Positions 27,444 to 36,622 of a stretch of DNA of 64,000 nucleotides are shown here, piece by piece (position 1 is the stretch's first letter; the number at the start of each line of letters is the position of its first letter). Both the position numbers and the translations under genes were made by a program. The stretch is from Salinicoccus albus DSM 19776 (GTDB lineage Bacteria > Bacillota > Bacilli > Staphylococcales > Salinicoccaceae): contig NZ_ARQJ01000029.1 in assembly GCF_000385175.1 (NCBI RefSeq), positions 62,001 to 126,000 of the forward strand. The letters run 5' to 3'. Under the pieces are notes generated by a model, which was not told where the DNA came from, did not search any database, and saw only the letters and a list, made by a program, of their open reading frames with translations.

Positions 27444-28688
27444 TTACGCCCAGTGCCGGTATCTGATCGCTTCTGCGGTACGCTTGATACCGACGACATA
27501 TCCGGCCAGACGCATATCCACCCGCCGCGTTTCATGCAGATCATATACCGCGTCGAAAGATTGCTGCAGTTTTCTCTCAAGGAGTACCTGAATTTCATCA
27601 TCGTCCCAGTAGTCCCCCTGTTTATTCTGGACCCATTCGAAGTAGGATACAGTTACGCCGCCGGAGGATGCAAGCACATCCGGGATGATCAGACTGCCGC
27701 CGTCTGTGAGGATTTTCGTGGCCGCCTGCGTCGTCGGGCCGTTCGCTGCCTCACAGATGATATCTGCTTTGATATTGAGGGCGTTTTCTTCTGTAATCTG
27801 ATTGGCGAGTGCAGCGGGGATAAGAACCTCGCAATCTACCTCAAGCAGTGCTTCATTTGACAGCACTTCAAGATCGAGGGTTTCAGCAACATCCTCTTTA
27901 TCCTTATTTTCAATGACGTAGTCAATATCGATCCCCTCAGCACTGTACAGCGCACGTGTAGAACGCGATACGCCTACGATTTTTGCACCTCTGTCAGAGA
28001 GTAATTTAGAGATGAAACTGCCGGCATTGCCGAACCCTTGCACGACGACCCGGGCATCTGCCATGTTGATGCCGCGTTTTTCAAGCGCCCGTTCCACACA
28101 GATGACCGCCCCCATCGCCGTTGCTGTATCGCGGCCTTTGGAACCGCCGAGCTGCAGCGGTTTACCGGTGACAAATTCCAGCGGGTTTTTCGCATGTTTC
28201 ACACTATATTCATCCATCATCCAGGCCATCACCTGGGCGTTCGTGTACACATCAGGCGCCGGGATATCCTTCGTCGGACCGACAATCTGACTCACTGCAC
28301 GGACATAACCTCTCGCGATGGCTTCAAGTTCCCTCTCGCTGAGCTCTTTGGGATTACAGACAACACCGCCCTTACCGCCGCCGTAGGGCAGGCCGACGAT
28401 ACCTGCCTTCAGCGTCATCCACATGGATAAAGCAATGACCTCATCCTCTGTCACATCCGGATGGAAGCGGATGCCGCCTTTAGTCGGGCCGGCAGCATCA
28501 CTGTGCTGCGCACGGAATCCGGTAAAAACCTTCACCGAACCATCATCCATATTAATTGGTATCCGGACTTTCAACAGACGCTCCGGCTCTTTTATCAAGT
28601 CATACATGTCCTCATCATACCCGAGCATATCCAGCGCTTCCTGGATTACCGACTGGGTTGATGTAATAAGGTTGGAAGATCTCGCCAT
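27444..28688 (-). CDS. Glutamate dehydrogenase, second paralogue
   Basis: NAD-type Glu/Leu/Phe/Val dehydrogenase (414 aa). The substrate lysine region GPTKGGIRFHP and the catalytic lysine motif LPYGGGKGGV are intact, with the Rossmann motif GFGNAGS. It is similar in length and most motifs to the adjacent gdh gene but has diverged in the middle (it lacks the DRRDSFG segment and has ENKDKEDVAE) and in substrate-side loops. It probably arose by tandem duplication. AAGGTGA precedes the ATG. It likely links glutamate and 2-oxoglutarate; different cofactor or regulation is possible. Confidence 0.9.
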   Translation of the reverse strand: MARSSNLITSTQSVIQEALDMLGYDEDMYDLIKEPERLLKVRIPINMDDGSVKVFTGFRAQHSDAAGPTKGGIRFHPDVTEDEVIALSMWMTLKAGIVGLPYGGGKGGVVCNPKELSERELEAIARGYVRAVSQIVGPTKDIPAPDVYTNAQVMAWMMDEYSVKHAKNPLEFVTGKPLQLGGSKGRDTATAMGAVICVERALEKRGINMADARVVVQGFGNAGSFISKLLSDRGAKIVGVSRSTRALYSAEGIDIDYVIENKDKEDVAETLDLEVLSNEALLEVDCEVLIPAALANQITEENALNIKADIICEAANGPTTQAATKILTDGGSLIIPDVLASSGGVTVSYFEWVQNKQGDYWDDDEIQVLLERKLQQSFDAVYDLHETRRVDMRLAGYVVGIKRTAEAIRYRHWA

Positions 28689-28779
28689 AGCTGTTCACCT
28701 TTTTCTTTGGTTTTGTAGTAACTTTTATCGGACAGGATAAAATAAGTCCCATTATTCATACAATTTAAATATTCATGTT

Positions 28780-28810
28780 ATTATATTTCAGCCGGTTTAT
28801 CAAGTGTCAA
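28780..28810 (-). promoter_or_regulatory. Candidate promoter of the second gdh gene
   Basis: On the minus strand, TTGACA (28805-28810) and TATAAT (28780-28785) are consensus boxes but the spacing is 19 bases, longer than the optimum, so activity may need an activator. Confidence 0.45.
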
Positions 28811-28850
28811 ATTGGTCTGTCATTCTCCCGGCATCCCGGAATGGGTCATT

Positions 28851-28883
28851 AAAAAAGACCGGGCCAATAGATGGAGCCCGGTC
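28851..28883 (-). terminator. Terminator of the first gdh gene
   Basis: Arms GACCGGGC / GCCCGGTC; on the minus strand followed by six T, just downstream of the gdh stop. Confidence 0.85.
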
Positions 28884-28900
28884 ATTGAAACATATCGATA

Positions 28901-30145
28901 TTACGCCCAGCCTCTGTACCTTGCTGCTTCAGCTGTGCGTTTAATACCAACGATATAGGCTGCCAGACGCATGTCTATACCGCGGTTTTCATGCAGGTCA
29001 TAAATTTCGTTAAAGGACTTTTTAAGTTTATGTTCAAGTTTTTCATTCACTTCATCTTCATCCCAGTAGTATCCCTGGTTGTTCTGCACCCATTCAAAGT
29101 AGGATACAGTGACACCGCCGGCAGACGCAAGCACATCAGGCACGATGAGTTTTTCATTCTCCGTCAGGATTGTGGTCGCTTCTTTTGTCGTTGGACCGTT
29201 TGCAGCCTCACAGATGATATCCGCTTTAATATCATGAGCGTTCTCTTCTGTAATCTGGTTGGCGATGGCTGCAGGGATCAGGATGTCACAGTCTATTTCG
29301 AAAAGTTCAGGGTTTGGAATGACGTCATCAAAAAGATTTGTAACCATGCCGAAACTGTCACGGCGATCCAGCAGATAATCGATATCCAGACCATCCGGAT
29401 CATGAAGGGCCCCGTTGGCATCTGAGATGCCAACGATTTTCGCACCTCTGTCGAACAGTATCTTGGAGAGGAAACTCCCTGCATTGCCGAACCCCTGGAT
29501 GACGATCCTGACATCTTCCATCTTCATGCCGCGTTTTTCCATCGCCTGTTCAAGACATAGTACCACACCAATCGCTGTCGCCCGGTCACGGCCCTGTGAA
29601 CCGCCAAGCACAAGCGGCTTGCCGGTAATGAATCCCGGAGAGTTGAATTCGTCAATGATGCTGTATTCATCCATCATCCAGGCCATGATCTGGGAATTTG
29701 TAAATACGTCCGGTGCCGGGATATCTTTGGTCGGGCCGACAATCTGGGAGATTGCCCGGACATAACCGCGGCTCAGCCGTTCAACTTCCTCAATGCTCAT
29801 TTCGCGGGGGTCACAGACAATTCCGCCTTTACCGCCGCCATACGGCAGATCCACGATACCTGCCTTCAGTGTCATCCACATGGAGAGTGCGATGACCTCA
29901 TCTTCGTTTACATCCGGATGGAAACGCACACCGCCCTTCGTTGGTCCGACAGCATCACTGTGCTGTGCACGATAGCCTGTGAACACTTTTACAGAGCCGT
30001 CATCCATCCGTACCGGAATGCGGACAGTAAGCAGCCGCATCGGTTCTTTGACGAGTTCATACATACCCTCATCAAAGCCCAGCTTGTCCAGGGCTTCGTG
30101 AATAATGGACTGTGTAGATGTTATAAGATTTGATTTCTCTGACAT
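28901..30145 (-). CDS. gudB: NAD-specific glutamate dehydrogenase (GudB/GluD ortholog)
   Basis: Oxidatively deaminates glutamate to 2-oxoglutarate and ammonia (414 aa), feeding amino-acid carbon to the TCA cycle. Motifs GPTKGGVRFHP, LPYGGGKGGIVCDP, GFGNAGSFLS and the C-terminal RTAEAARYRGWA match staphylococcal GluD closely, including LDIDYLLDRRDSFG. It lies directly downstream of rocD, whose product supplies glutamate and glutamate semialdehyde. A CcpA-type site at the transcription start suggests repression by glucose. The paralogue next to it is more divergent. Confidence 0.95.
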   Translation of the reverse strand: MSEKSNLITSTQSIIHEALDKLGFDEGMYELVKEPMRLLTVRIPVRMDDGSVKVFTGYRAQHSDAVGPTKGGVRFHPDVNEDEVIALSMWMTLKAGIVDLPYGGGKGGIVCDPREMSIEEVERLSRGYVRAISQIVGPTKDIPAPDVFTNSQIMAWMMDEYSIIDEFNSPGFITGKPLVLGGSQGRDRATAIGVVLCLEQAMEKRGMKMEDVRIVIQGFGNAGSFLSKILFDRGAKIVGISDANGALHDPDGLDIDYLLDRRDSFGMVTNLFDDVIPNPELFEIDCDILIPAAIANQITEENAHDIKADIICEAANGPTTKEATTILTENEKLIVPDVLASAGGVTVSYFEWVQNNQGYYWDEDEVNEKLEHKLKKSFNEIYDLHENRGIDMRLAAYIVGIKRTAEAARYRGWA

Positions 30146-30165
30146 TTTTTATCCGCCTCTTTTTA

Positions 30166-30190
30166 TGAAACTGTTTTCAATTGTATTGTA
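30166..30190 (-). promoter_or_regulatory. gudB promoter with CcpA (cre) site
   Basis: On the minus strand, TGATACAAT gives an extended -10 (TACAAT at 30185-30190). Overlapping the expected start at 30166-30179 is TGAAAACAGTTTCA, matching the cre consensus TGWAANCGNTNWCA at 13 of 14 positions (CA in place of the central CG). Confidence 0.65.
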
Positions 30191-30215
30191 TCATACTAAA
30201 TCATTTTTAAAAGCG

Positions 30216-31409
30216 TTATTTGGACAGTACTGATTTCACTTTCTCAATTGCCCAGTCAAGATCTTTCTCGGAAATGACGAGCGGCGGCGCCAGACGCAGG
30301 ACAGTGTCATGGGTCTCCTTGGACAGGATGCCGAGTTTTTTGAGTGATTCACAGTATGGACGGGCCGACTCAGTCAATTCCACACCAATGAACAGGCCGC
30401 GCCCTCTGACTTCTTTAATGACAGGATTATCTATTTTTGAAAGTTCTTCCTTGAAGTAATCGCCGAGTCTGTTGGCACGTTCCGCAAGGTTTTCATCAAC
30501 CAGTACATCAAGCGCCGCTTCCGATACGGCGCATGCCAGCGGGTTGCCGCCGAATGTTGAACCGTGGGAGCCCGCGGTAAACACGTTCAGGATCTCTTCG
30601 TCTGCCACCACACAGGAAATCGGGAACACACCACCGCCCAGCGCTTTACCGAGAATATACATATCGGGTTTTACATCTTCCCAATCCGTTGCAAACATCT
30701 TACCGGAGCGGCCGAGTCCCGCCTGGATTTCGTCCGCGATGAACAATACATTATTCTCATCACATAACTGGCGGACTTCCTTCAAGAAACCTTCCGGCGG
30801 AATATTGACACCCGCTTCACCCTGGATGGGCTCGAGCAGCACCGCAGCGGTATTCTCGTTTATCGACGCTTTGATCTGGTTGATATCTCCGAAGTCGACC
30901 AGTTTAATGCCGTCAAGCAGCGGTCCATAGCCGCGGCGGTATTCCGCTTCGGAAGAAAGTGACACAGCTGCCAGCGTACGTCCGTGGAAATTTTGATTCA
31001 TCGCGATGATTTCTGCCTTATCATCTTCCACTCCTTTGACATCGTAAGCCCAGCGGCGCGCCGCTTTAACTGCTGTTTCCACTGCTTCTGCACCGGTGTT
31101 CATCGGCAGCGCCATATCTTTGCCGGCAAGTTTGCAGACTTTTTCATACCATGGTCCCAGCCTGTCTGAATGGAACGCACGTGACGTCAGCGTAAGCTTG
31201 TCCGCCTGATCCTTTAAGGCCTGGATGATTTTCGGATGTCTGTGCCCCTGGTTCACTGCTGAATAGGCAGCCAGCATATCCAGATATTCATTGCCTTCAG
31301 GATCCTTGACCCAGACCCCGTCCGCCTCTGATATGACGACTGGCAGCGGGGTGTAGTTCGGTGCCCCGTATTCATTCGTCAGTTCAATAATCTCTTGCGA
31401 TTTTGTCAT
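30216..31409 (-). CDS. rocD: Ornithine aminotransferase
   Basis: PLP class III aminotransferase (397 aa) that moves the delta-amino group of ornithine to 2-oxoglutarate, giving glutamate semialdehyde and glutamate for arginine and proline catabolism. Key parts are the N-terminal [22 protein letters not shown], the [10 protein letters not shown] loop, the PLP aspartate in FIADEIQAG and the lysine in ILGKALGGG. The start is ATG 31409 with AAGGG upstream; the in-frame ATG at 31442 would place coding sequence across the leader hairpin. It sits before gudB with no clear terminator between them. Confidence 0.95.
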   Translation of the reverse strand: MTKSQEIIELTNEYGAPNYTPLPVVISEADGVWVKDPEGNEYLDMLAAYSAVNQGHRHPKIIQALKDQADKLTLTSRAFHSDRLGPWYEKVCKLAGKDMALPMNTGAEAVETAVKAARRWAYDVKGVEDDKAEIIAMNQNFHGRTLAAVSLSSEAEYRRGYGPLLDGIKLVDFGDINQIKASINENTAAVLLEPIQGEAGVNIPPEGFLKEVRQLCDENNVLFIADEIQAGLGRSGKMFATDWEDVKPDMYILGKALGGGVFPISCVVADEEILNVFTAGSHGSTFGGNPLACAVSEAALDVLVDENLAERANRLGDYFKEELSKIDNPVIKEVRGRGLFIGVELTESARPYCESLKKLGILSKETHDTVLRLAPPLVISEKDLDWAIEKVKSVLSK

Positions 31410-31427
31410 AATGATCCGCCCTTTCTT

Positions 31428-31458
31428 AAAAACAGCGGGCATGTATAAGACCCGCCGT
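31428..31458 (-). terminator. Terminator-like hairpin in the rocD leader
   Basis: On the minus strand, arms ACGGCGGG / CCCGCTGT (one G-U pair) close a 12-nt loop and are followed by TTTTT, only about 18 bases before the rocD start codon. Its position, downstream of any likely rocD promoter and upstream of the coding region, suggests attenuation. The rest of the 314-base gap contains a cre-like site and the yugI terminator. Confidence 0.55.
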
Positions 31459-31475
31459 CCCCGCTTGGAGAATTT

Positions 31476-31489
31476 TATAAACGCTTTAA
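31476..31489 (-). promoter_or_regulatory. Candidate cre (CcpA) site upstream of rocD
   Basis: On the minus strand, TTAAAGCGTTTATA matches TGWAANCGNTNWCA at 12 of 14 positions, including the central CG. CcpA control of arginine catabolism is known in staphylococci, but no strong promoter was recognised nearby. Confidence 0.4.
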
Positions 31490-31655
31490 AACCGTTATCT
31501 ATCCTTTATGATGAACGTTTTATCTGACATTTTCAACCTTTTTGACGAATGTATCATTTTGCTCTGCAGAGCGCTGTGTAAACATAACCGTCTTTCTGGA
31601 TAAGTATTCATCCATACGGTCATTTCATAGAATATTCTGCAGGGTCTCACACAAG

Positions 31656-31684
31656 AAACTCCGCAGGTTTTTCTGCGGAGTTTT
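31656..31684 (-). terminator. Terminator of the S1-domain gene
   Basis: 11-bp arms AAACTCCGCAG / CTGCGGAGTTT with a 6-7 base loop, downstream of the S1-domain protein gene. Short T stretches are present on both strands. Confidence 0.75.
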
Positions 31685-31723
31685 GGTTTCCCAGCCATCA
31701 GTTTCACGCTAAACGATATCGAA

Positions 31724-32098
31724 TCACTTTAAATACTTCTTCGCTTGGCTGATCCATTCCGGCATCTTTTGTCTGATGGACTCGAATCCATACTTCTCCG
31801 TCTCTCGGATCTGATCCAGAACAGAGCGCCTGTCCCGTTTCCGCTCCTCACGTTTAAAATACTCATTTTCTTTTAAAGTCAGGTCCAATTTACCTTCTTT
31901 GCCAACACTTAATATCTTTACTTTGACAATCTGGCCCTTTGACAGAAACTGGTTTATATCATGGACATAATCGTTCATCACTTCCGAAATATGAATAAGT
32001 CCTTCTTGATTATCAGGGGTTTTGACAAAAGCGCCATACGGCTGGATGCCAGTCACTTTCACTTTGATGAACTGGCCTTTCCGATATTTTTTTGCCAC
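31724..32098 (-). CDS. yugI: S1-domain RNA-binding protein (general stress protein 13 / YugI / CvfD family)
   Basis: One S1 domain at residues 5-75 (GQFIKVKVTGIQPYGAFV, EGLIHISEV, GQIVKVKILSV) is followed by a charged, helical C-terminal tail (124 aa). Relatives bind RNA or ribosomes and affect stress responses and virulence in streptococci. It starts at a GTG with GGGG about eight bases upstream. It is monocistronic, between rocD and a small membrane protein gene. Confidence 0.9.
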   Translation of the reverse strand: MAKKYRKGQFIKVKVTGIQPYGAFVKTPDNQEGLIHISEVMNDYVHDINQFLSKGQIVKVKILSVGKEGKLDLTLKENEYFKREERKRDRRSVLDQIRETEKYGFESIRQKMPEWISQAKKYLK

Positions 32099-32196
32099 AA
32101 AATGACCCCGCTAACTTTTTCGGTAATACATATGCAGTGATTATTCTATCATATCAAAAAGTGTTTATCTAATTATTACAGAACGATTGTGAAAAT

Positions 32197-32239
32197 AAAA
32201 ACCCGTACTTTAAGCCTGAAGTCAAACTTTAAGTACGGG
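32197..32239 (-). terminator. Terminator of the small membrane protein gene
   Basis: Perfect 13-bp arms CCCGTACTTTAAG / CTTTAAGTACGGG; on the minus strand followed by five T. Confidence 0.85.
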
Positions 32240-32303
32240 CGGGGTGTTTATATCATTTCCAGAGGACGGAGGCCATTCATTAAAGGCAGGGCAAAGCGCT
32301 GTG

Positions 32304-32507
32304 TTAATGCCTGGATCCATCGTATTTCTCCTGTTCCAGCCGTCTCAGCACTTCCGCTTCAAAATCCTTCATCTTCTCTTCCTGCTTCCTGGAGTATCTC
32401 TTTATCAGTCTGAAGGTTATGTAGGCGATAAGTATACAGATGGCTAAAACAATCAGTGCAGGTATATACTCGGATTTATCTTCAGGGAAATACAGAAATT
32501 CCATCAT
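32304..32507 (-). CDS. Small single-pass membrane protein, unknown function
   Basis: 67-aa protein with one transmembrane helix (about residues 17-35, IPALIVLAICILIAYITF) followed by a cationic then acidic amphipathic tail rich in K, E and R. GGTGAG lies nine bases before ATG 32507, and a strong terminator follows, which together support a real gene. No family was recognised. The charged tail could contact RNA, nucleotides or a protein partner; this is speculation. Confidence 0.65.
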   Translation of the reverse strand: MMEFLYFPEDKSEYIPALIVLAICILIAYITFRLIKRYSRKQEEKMKDFEAEVLRRLEQEKYDGSRH

Positions 32508-32643
32508 AGTCAATCACTCACCTTTTCCCGGCAATTGTAACAAATTTACGCATTGTATGTCTGTATTATCATGGGGGATTAATGACTATTTTGTGAGAAT
32601 TCCGGATAACTCGGACGGGGATTTGCCTGTTTGATCGGGCGGG

Positions 32644-33231
32644 TTATAAGACTTCGATATTTTCAATCACTATATCCTGTGCCGGACGATCCTGCGCGCC
32701 CGTCTCCACTTTGGCAATCTCCTCCACAGTATCGATGCCTTCGATGACGTGCCCGAATACCGTATGGCGCTGGTCCAGCCACGGTGTACCGCCCAGTTCA
32801 GTATATGCTTCTATAATTTCAGCGGGGTAGCCGGCACCTTCCAGCTGGGACAGCATTTCAGATGGCACCTGTTTGAGCTGTACGATGAAAAATTGACTGC
32901 CGTTTGTATCCGGGCCTGCATTGGCCATGGACAGAGCGCCGTACAGATTGAAGGCCTCCAGGGAAAATTCATCTTCAAACGTGCCCCCGTAGATGCTCTC
33001 ACCGCCCATGCCTGTACCTGTCGGATCGCCGCCCTGGATCATGAAATCCCTGATGACCCTGTGGAAAATCTGACCGTCATAGTAACCGTTCCTTGCATGG
33101 GTTGTAAAATTCTCGACTGTCTTAGGCGCAATATCCTTAAACAGTTTCACGGTAATATCACCGTAATTAGTATGAATCAGTGCTGCCGCTTCATTGTCAC
33201 GAACTTCTCTGCTTAGTTGCGGGTATGTCAT
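32644..33231 (-). CDS. ppiB: Peptidyl-prolyl cis-trans isomerase, cyclophilin type
   Basis: Cytoplasmic cyclophilin (195 aa) without signal peptide or lipobox. Catalytic and binding segments are [38 protein letters not shown] and [11 protein letters not shown] roughly 20-residue insertion ([19 protein letters not shown]) is of the kind found in the staphylococcal enzyme. The start is ATG 33231, with AGGAGG six bases upstream. It has its own promoter, divergent from the mnh operon. Confidence 0.94.
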   Translation of the reverse strand: MTYPQLSREVRDNEAAALIHTNYGDITVKLFKDIAPKTVENFTTHARNGYYDGQIFHRVIRDFMIQGGDPTGTGMGGESIYGGTFEDEFSLEAFNLYGALSMANAGPDTNGSQFFIVQLKQVPSEMLSQLEGAGYPAEIIEAYTELGGTPWLDQRHTVFGHVIEGIDTVEEIAKVETGAQDRPAQDIVIENIEVL

Positions 33232-33317
33232 AAACTGCCTCCTGAATTTCATTATTTCAAATTTATAGAAGTAAATATGAAAATTTTGTGACTCTCAAAG
33301 CCTTTACTGCTATTTAT

Positions 33318-33345
33318 ACTATACAGAAAATTTCTTTTTGTTCAA
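33318..33345 (-). promoter_or_regulatory. ppiB promoter
   Basis: On the minus strand, TTGAAC (33340-33345), a 16-base spacer and TATAGT (33318-33323) preceded by TG. Confidence 0.6.
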
Positions 33346-33378
33346 AGCCTTTGCATTTATTTGAGCCTGTGTTTCATG

Positions 33379-33395
33379 TATAATTTACATATAAT
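33379..33395 (+). promoter_or_regulatory. Candidate -10 elements of the mnh1 operon
   Basis: Two TATAAT boxes (33379-33384 and 33390-33395) lie 36-52 bases before mnhA1. No good -35 sits at 16-18 bases from either, so the assignment is tentative. A short inverted repeat TGTGC/GCACA follows. Confidence 0.4.
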
Positions 33396-33430
33396 GTGCT
33401 CAGAGGGCACAGCATACGAGGAGGTAACCC

Positions 33431-35845
33431 ATGACGCTGATACATTTAGCGATTCTGCTGCCTGTGGCGGCCGCCATTGCCATCGGCGTTCTTTACAGGT
33501 ATTACAGAAAGATCAATATCGGCTGGCTTGCGCTGCCGGTGCCGCTCCTGATTGCCATTTATCTGGCGACATTGATCCCCGCTGTAAGCGGCGGGGAAGT
33601 AATACATGAAACGATGCCTTTTATGCCGAGAATCGGAATGAACTTCGATATCTACATAGATGGTCTCAGTCTTTTATTCGCAATACTAATATCGGGGATT
33701 GGCGCACTTGTCACCCTATATTCTATCGGCTATCTTTCACAAAAGGAAAAATTAGGCAGTTTTTATATCTATCTGCTAATTTTTATGACAGCGATGCTCG
33801 GGGTTGTCCTGATCGATAATGTGCTGATGCTCTATCTGTTTTGGGAATTGACTTCAATTTCCAGTTTCCTGCTCATCGCTTTCTGGCACAAGAATGACCG
33901 TTCATTGTACGGTGCCCAGAAATCGATGCTCATCACCATGTTCGGCGGATTTTTAATGCTGGGCGGATTCATCATACTCTACCTGATCACCGGTACATTC
34001 AGCATCAGAGGTATGATTGAGGCACTGCCGCTGATCCAGGAGAATCAGCTGGCACCGCTGGCAATCGTTCTTATACTATTTGGTGCATTCACAAAATCAG
34101 CACAATTCCCCTTCCATATCTGGCTGCCGGATGCAATGGAAGCCCCGACGCCGGTCAGTGCTTACCTGCACTCTGCAACAATGGTAAAAGCGGGCATCTA
34201 CCTGGTCGCACGCTTTACACCTATATTTGCCTTCAACAGTCTCTGGATATGGCTCATACTGATTGTCGGGCTGTTCACCATGACATGGGCAGCATTCAAT
34301 TCCATCAAGCAGAACGACTTAAAAGCAATGCTGGCACTATCAACCGTGTCACAGCTCGGACTCATCATGTCACTGCTTGGTCTGGGCGCATTGAGCGTGT
34401 CGACCGGTGCTGACGAACAGCTTTTCACAGCAGCGATTGTTGCCGCTGTCTTCCATGTTTTCAACCACGCAACATTTAAAGGCGCCTTGTTTATGGTCAC
34501 CGGCATTGTCGACCATGAGACCGGAACCAGAAACATGAAGAAACTCGGCGGTCTGCTGACGATTATGCCGATTTCTGTAACAATGACCCTCATCACTGCG
34601 CTGTCCATGGCCGGTATACCGCCGTTCAACGGGTTTTTGTCCAAAGAACTTTTTCTCGAAGCAATGATTTCGATCGGAAATGCTGAGTTCGGCGGGCTTT
34701 CCAGCATGAGCTTCATCGTTCCGGCATTGGCGATTATCGGCAGTATCTTTACGTTCATATATTCCATCAGACTCATCTATGATGTGTTTTTCGGAAAACG
34801 GACATATCACTTGCCGAAAGCGCCCCGCGAAGGATCTGCAATCATGCTGGTCTCACCGGCAATCCTGACGTTTCTGGTCCTGGTGTTCGGCTTCTTTCCG
34901 AACCTTCTGTCCGGGACAATCATAGATCCGGCTGTCATGGGTATCATGGACAGCTCGACCTCACCTGAAACATCCATTTCACATTGGCATGGATTTGACA
35001 GTCCGGCGCTGTGGGCGACAGTGTCCATTGTCATCATCGGTACATTATTGTTCATTTCAAGAGACAGATGGATGTTCATATACAACTACCATAAAGAAAG
35101 ATTCACACTTGACTTCGCCTACGACCAGCTGCTTCTGTACAGCCGGTTTGGCTCCCAGAAACTGACTGATAATCTGATGAACGGTTCCATCCGTTCGTAT
35201 CTCTTATATATATTCGGCACTTTCGTAATATTCGGCTGTCTCAGCGTCATAAGCGCCGGAATGAGTATTGATTTCAATAATCTTTCCCCCGTCAGTATCG
35301 GCGAGATCATCATGGTGCTCATTACTATCGTGACTTTAGCGGTCATCCTGATCACAAAGTCCCGGATGGTTTCCATCATCATGCTCGGCGCTGTCGGGTT
35401 CGCTGTTTCCATGCTCTTTGTATTCTTCAGGGCGCCTGACCTGGCACTTGCCCAGCTCGCGATAGAGACGATCATCACTGCTTTGTTCCTGGTATGTTTC
35501 TTTTATCTGCCCAGGCACAGCAGACATGAAGAACGCATAAGATTTAAACTGACTAACTTCCTGGTCTCCCTCGGCGTCGGGGTATTGACTATATTCATTG
35601 GACTCGCAGCATATTCTGAACGGCTCTTCGAATCGATCAGTCAATTCCATATCGAAAACGTGTATGACCTCACTGCCGGCGGAAACATGGTCAATGTCAT
35701 CCTTGTGGACTTCCGCGGTTTTGATACATTGTTTGAAACGCTGGTATTCGGCATCGCCGGGATCGGTATATTTACACTGATGAAACTGAACTTGAACAGA
35801 AGGGGGAATAAGGATGAAGAGCACACTGAAGAAAGCAGGGTATAG
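33431..35845 (+). CDS. mnhA1: Na+/H+ antiporter subunit A, Mnh1 type
   Basis: Largest Mrp/Mnh subunit (804 aa), related to complex I NuoL plus a C-terminal MbhDE-like part. The NuoL-like core has LYLFWELTSISSFLL, the proton-channel segment FTKSAQFPFHIWLPDAMEAPTPVSAYLHSATMVKAG region and FNHATFKGALF. The C-terminal part has FRAPDLALAQL and VNVILVDFRGFDTL. The end of the protein matches S. aureus MnhA1 well. GAGGAGG precedes the ATG. It is the first gene of a seven-gene unit with overlapping or abutting ORFs. Confidence 0.95.
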   Translation: MTLIHLAILLPVAAAIAIGVLYRYYRKINIGWLALPVPLLIAIYLATLIPAVSGGEVIHETMPFMPRIGMNFDIYIDGLSLLFAILISGIGALVTLYSIGYLSQKEKLGSFYIYLLIFMTAMLGVVLIDNVLMLYLFWELTSISSFLLIAFWHKNDRSLYGAQKSMLITMFGGFLMLGGFIILYLITGTFSIRGMIEALPLIQENQLAPLAIVLILFGAFTKSAQFPFHIWLPDAMEAPTPVSAYLHSATMVKAGIYLVARFTPIFAFNSLWIWLILIVGLFTMTWAAFNSIKQNDLKAMLALSTVSQLGLIMSLLGLGALSVSTGADEQLFTAAIVAAVFHVFNHATFKGALFMVTGIVDHETGTRNMKKLGGLLTIMPISVTMTLITALSMAGIPPFNGFLSKELFLEAMISIGNAEFGGLSSMSFIVPALAIIGSIFTFIYSIRLIYDVFFGKRTYHLPKAPREGSAIMLVSPAILTFLVLVFGFFPNLLSGTIIDPAVMGIMDSSTSPETSISHWHGFDSPALWATVSIVIIGTLLFISRDRWMFIYNYHKERFTLDFAYDQLLLYSRFGSQKLTDNLMNGSIRSYLLYIFGTFVIFGCLSVISAGMSIDFNNLSPVSIGEIIMVLITIVTLAVILITKSRMVSIIMLGAVGFAVSMLFVFFRAPDLALAQLAIETIITALFLVCFFYLPRHSRHEERIRFKLTNFLVSLGVGVLTIFIGLAAYSERLFESISQFHIENVYDLTAGGNMVNVILVDFRGFDTLFETLVFGIAGIGIFTLMKLNLNRRGNKDEEHTEESRV

Positions 35846-36281
35846 CAGGGTTCAGAAGCAAATGCATGATGTTTTCCTGCAGTTCACTTCAAAAGTTGTA
35901 TTCTTTATCATCATCATGTTCGCTTTCAACCTGTTTTTTGCCGGTCACTATACGCCGGGCGGCGGCTTTGTCGGCGGACTGCTGGCTGCTTCCGCACTGA
36001 TCCTGCTGCTCATCGCATATGACAGAAAAACACTGTTTAAGATGATCCCGATAGATTACCGGCTGATCATTACCACCGGCCTGTTCCTGTCCCTGGCCGT
36101 TCCGACACTGTCATTCCTGTTTGGCACACCGTTCCTCACCCATCAGCACACGTATCTGCAGCTGCCGGTCCTGGGTGAAATCCCGTTACATTCCGCATTA
36201 CTGTTCGATCTTGGTGTCTTTTTGACGGTTGCAGGAACAACGCTTCTTATGATTGCGCTGATTGAGGGGGAAGAGAGCTGA
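35814..36281 (+). CDS. mnhB1: Na+/H+ antiporter subunit B, Mnh1 type
   Basis: Small four-helix MnhB subunit (155 aa). It carries the family's [19 protein letters not shown] segment and C-terminal [14 protein letters not shown]. It starts within the end of mnhA1 (32-base overlap) with AGGGGG upstream. MnhB is required for assembly of the hetero-oligomeric antiporter. Confidence 0.93.
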   Translation: MKSTLKKAGYSRVQKQMHDVFLQFTSKVVFFIIIMFAFNLFFAGHYTPGGGFVGGLLAASALILLLIAYDRKTLFKMIPIDYRLIITTGLFLSLAVPTLSFLFGTPFLTHQHTYLQLPVLGEIPLHSALLFDLGVFLTVAGTTLLMIALIEGEES

Positions 36282-36622
36282 TGGAACTGATTATAATCAT
36301 TCTTAGTGGAATCCTGATCGGCGCTTCTGTGTATCTCATACTTTCGAAGAGTGTCCTCCGTATTATTATCGGTACTTCGACACTTGCCCACGGGGTACAT
36401 CTGATGCTCCTTACCATGGGGGAATTAAAGCGCGGCAATGTCCCTGTTCTCGATGCCGAAGTCTCTTCCTATGCAGATCCGCTGCCGCAGGCGCTGATGC
36501 TTACTGCAATCGTGATTTCATTCGCACTCACAGCATTCCTCCTTGCTGTTGCTATAAAAACTTACAGAGAACTGGGCACTGATAATGTAGAAGAGATGAA
36601 AGGGGTGCCTCATGACGACTGA
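36281..36622 (+). CDS. mnhC1: Na+/H+ antiporter subunit C, Mnh1 type
   Basis: NuoK-like three-helix subunit (113 aa) with the membrane glutamate-containing region [12 protein letters not shown] and the conserved [17 protein letters not shown]. Its ATG overlaps the mnhB1 stop by one base. Confidence 0.93.
   Translation: MELIIIILSGILIGASVYLILSKSVLRIIIGTSTLAHGVHLMLLTMGELKRGNVPVLDAEVSSYADPLPQALMLTAIVISFALTAFLLAVAIKTYRELGTDNVEEMKGVPHDD

Noticed and set aside
31520-31615. A 31-codon minus-strand frame (MDEYLSRKTVMF...) between yugI and rocD
   Set aside because: No ribosome binding site, and it lies in the probable rocD leader; coding appearance could be chance.
31495-31707. A 70-codon minus-strand open frame overlapping the yugI terminator
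   Set aside because: It includes the terminator hairpin, has atypical composition and lacks a ribosome site.
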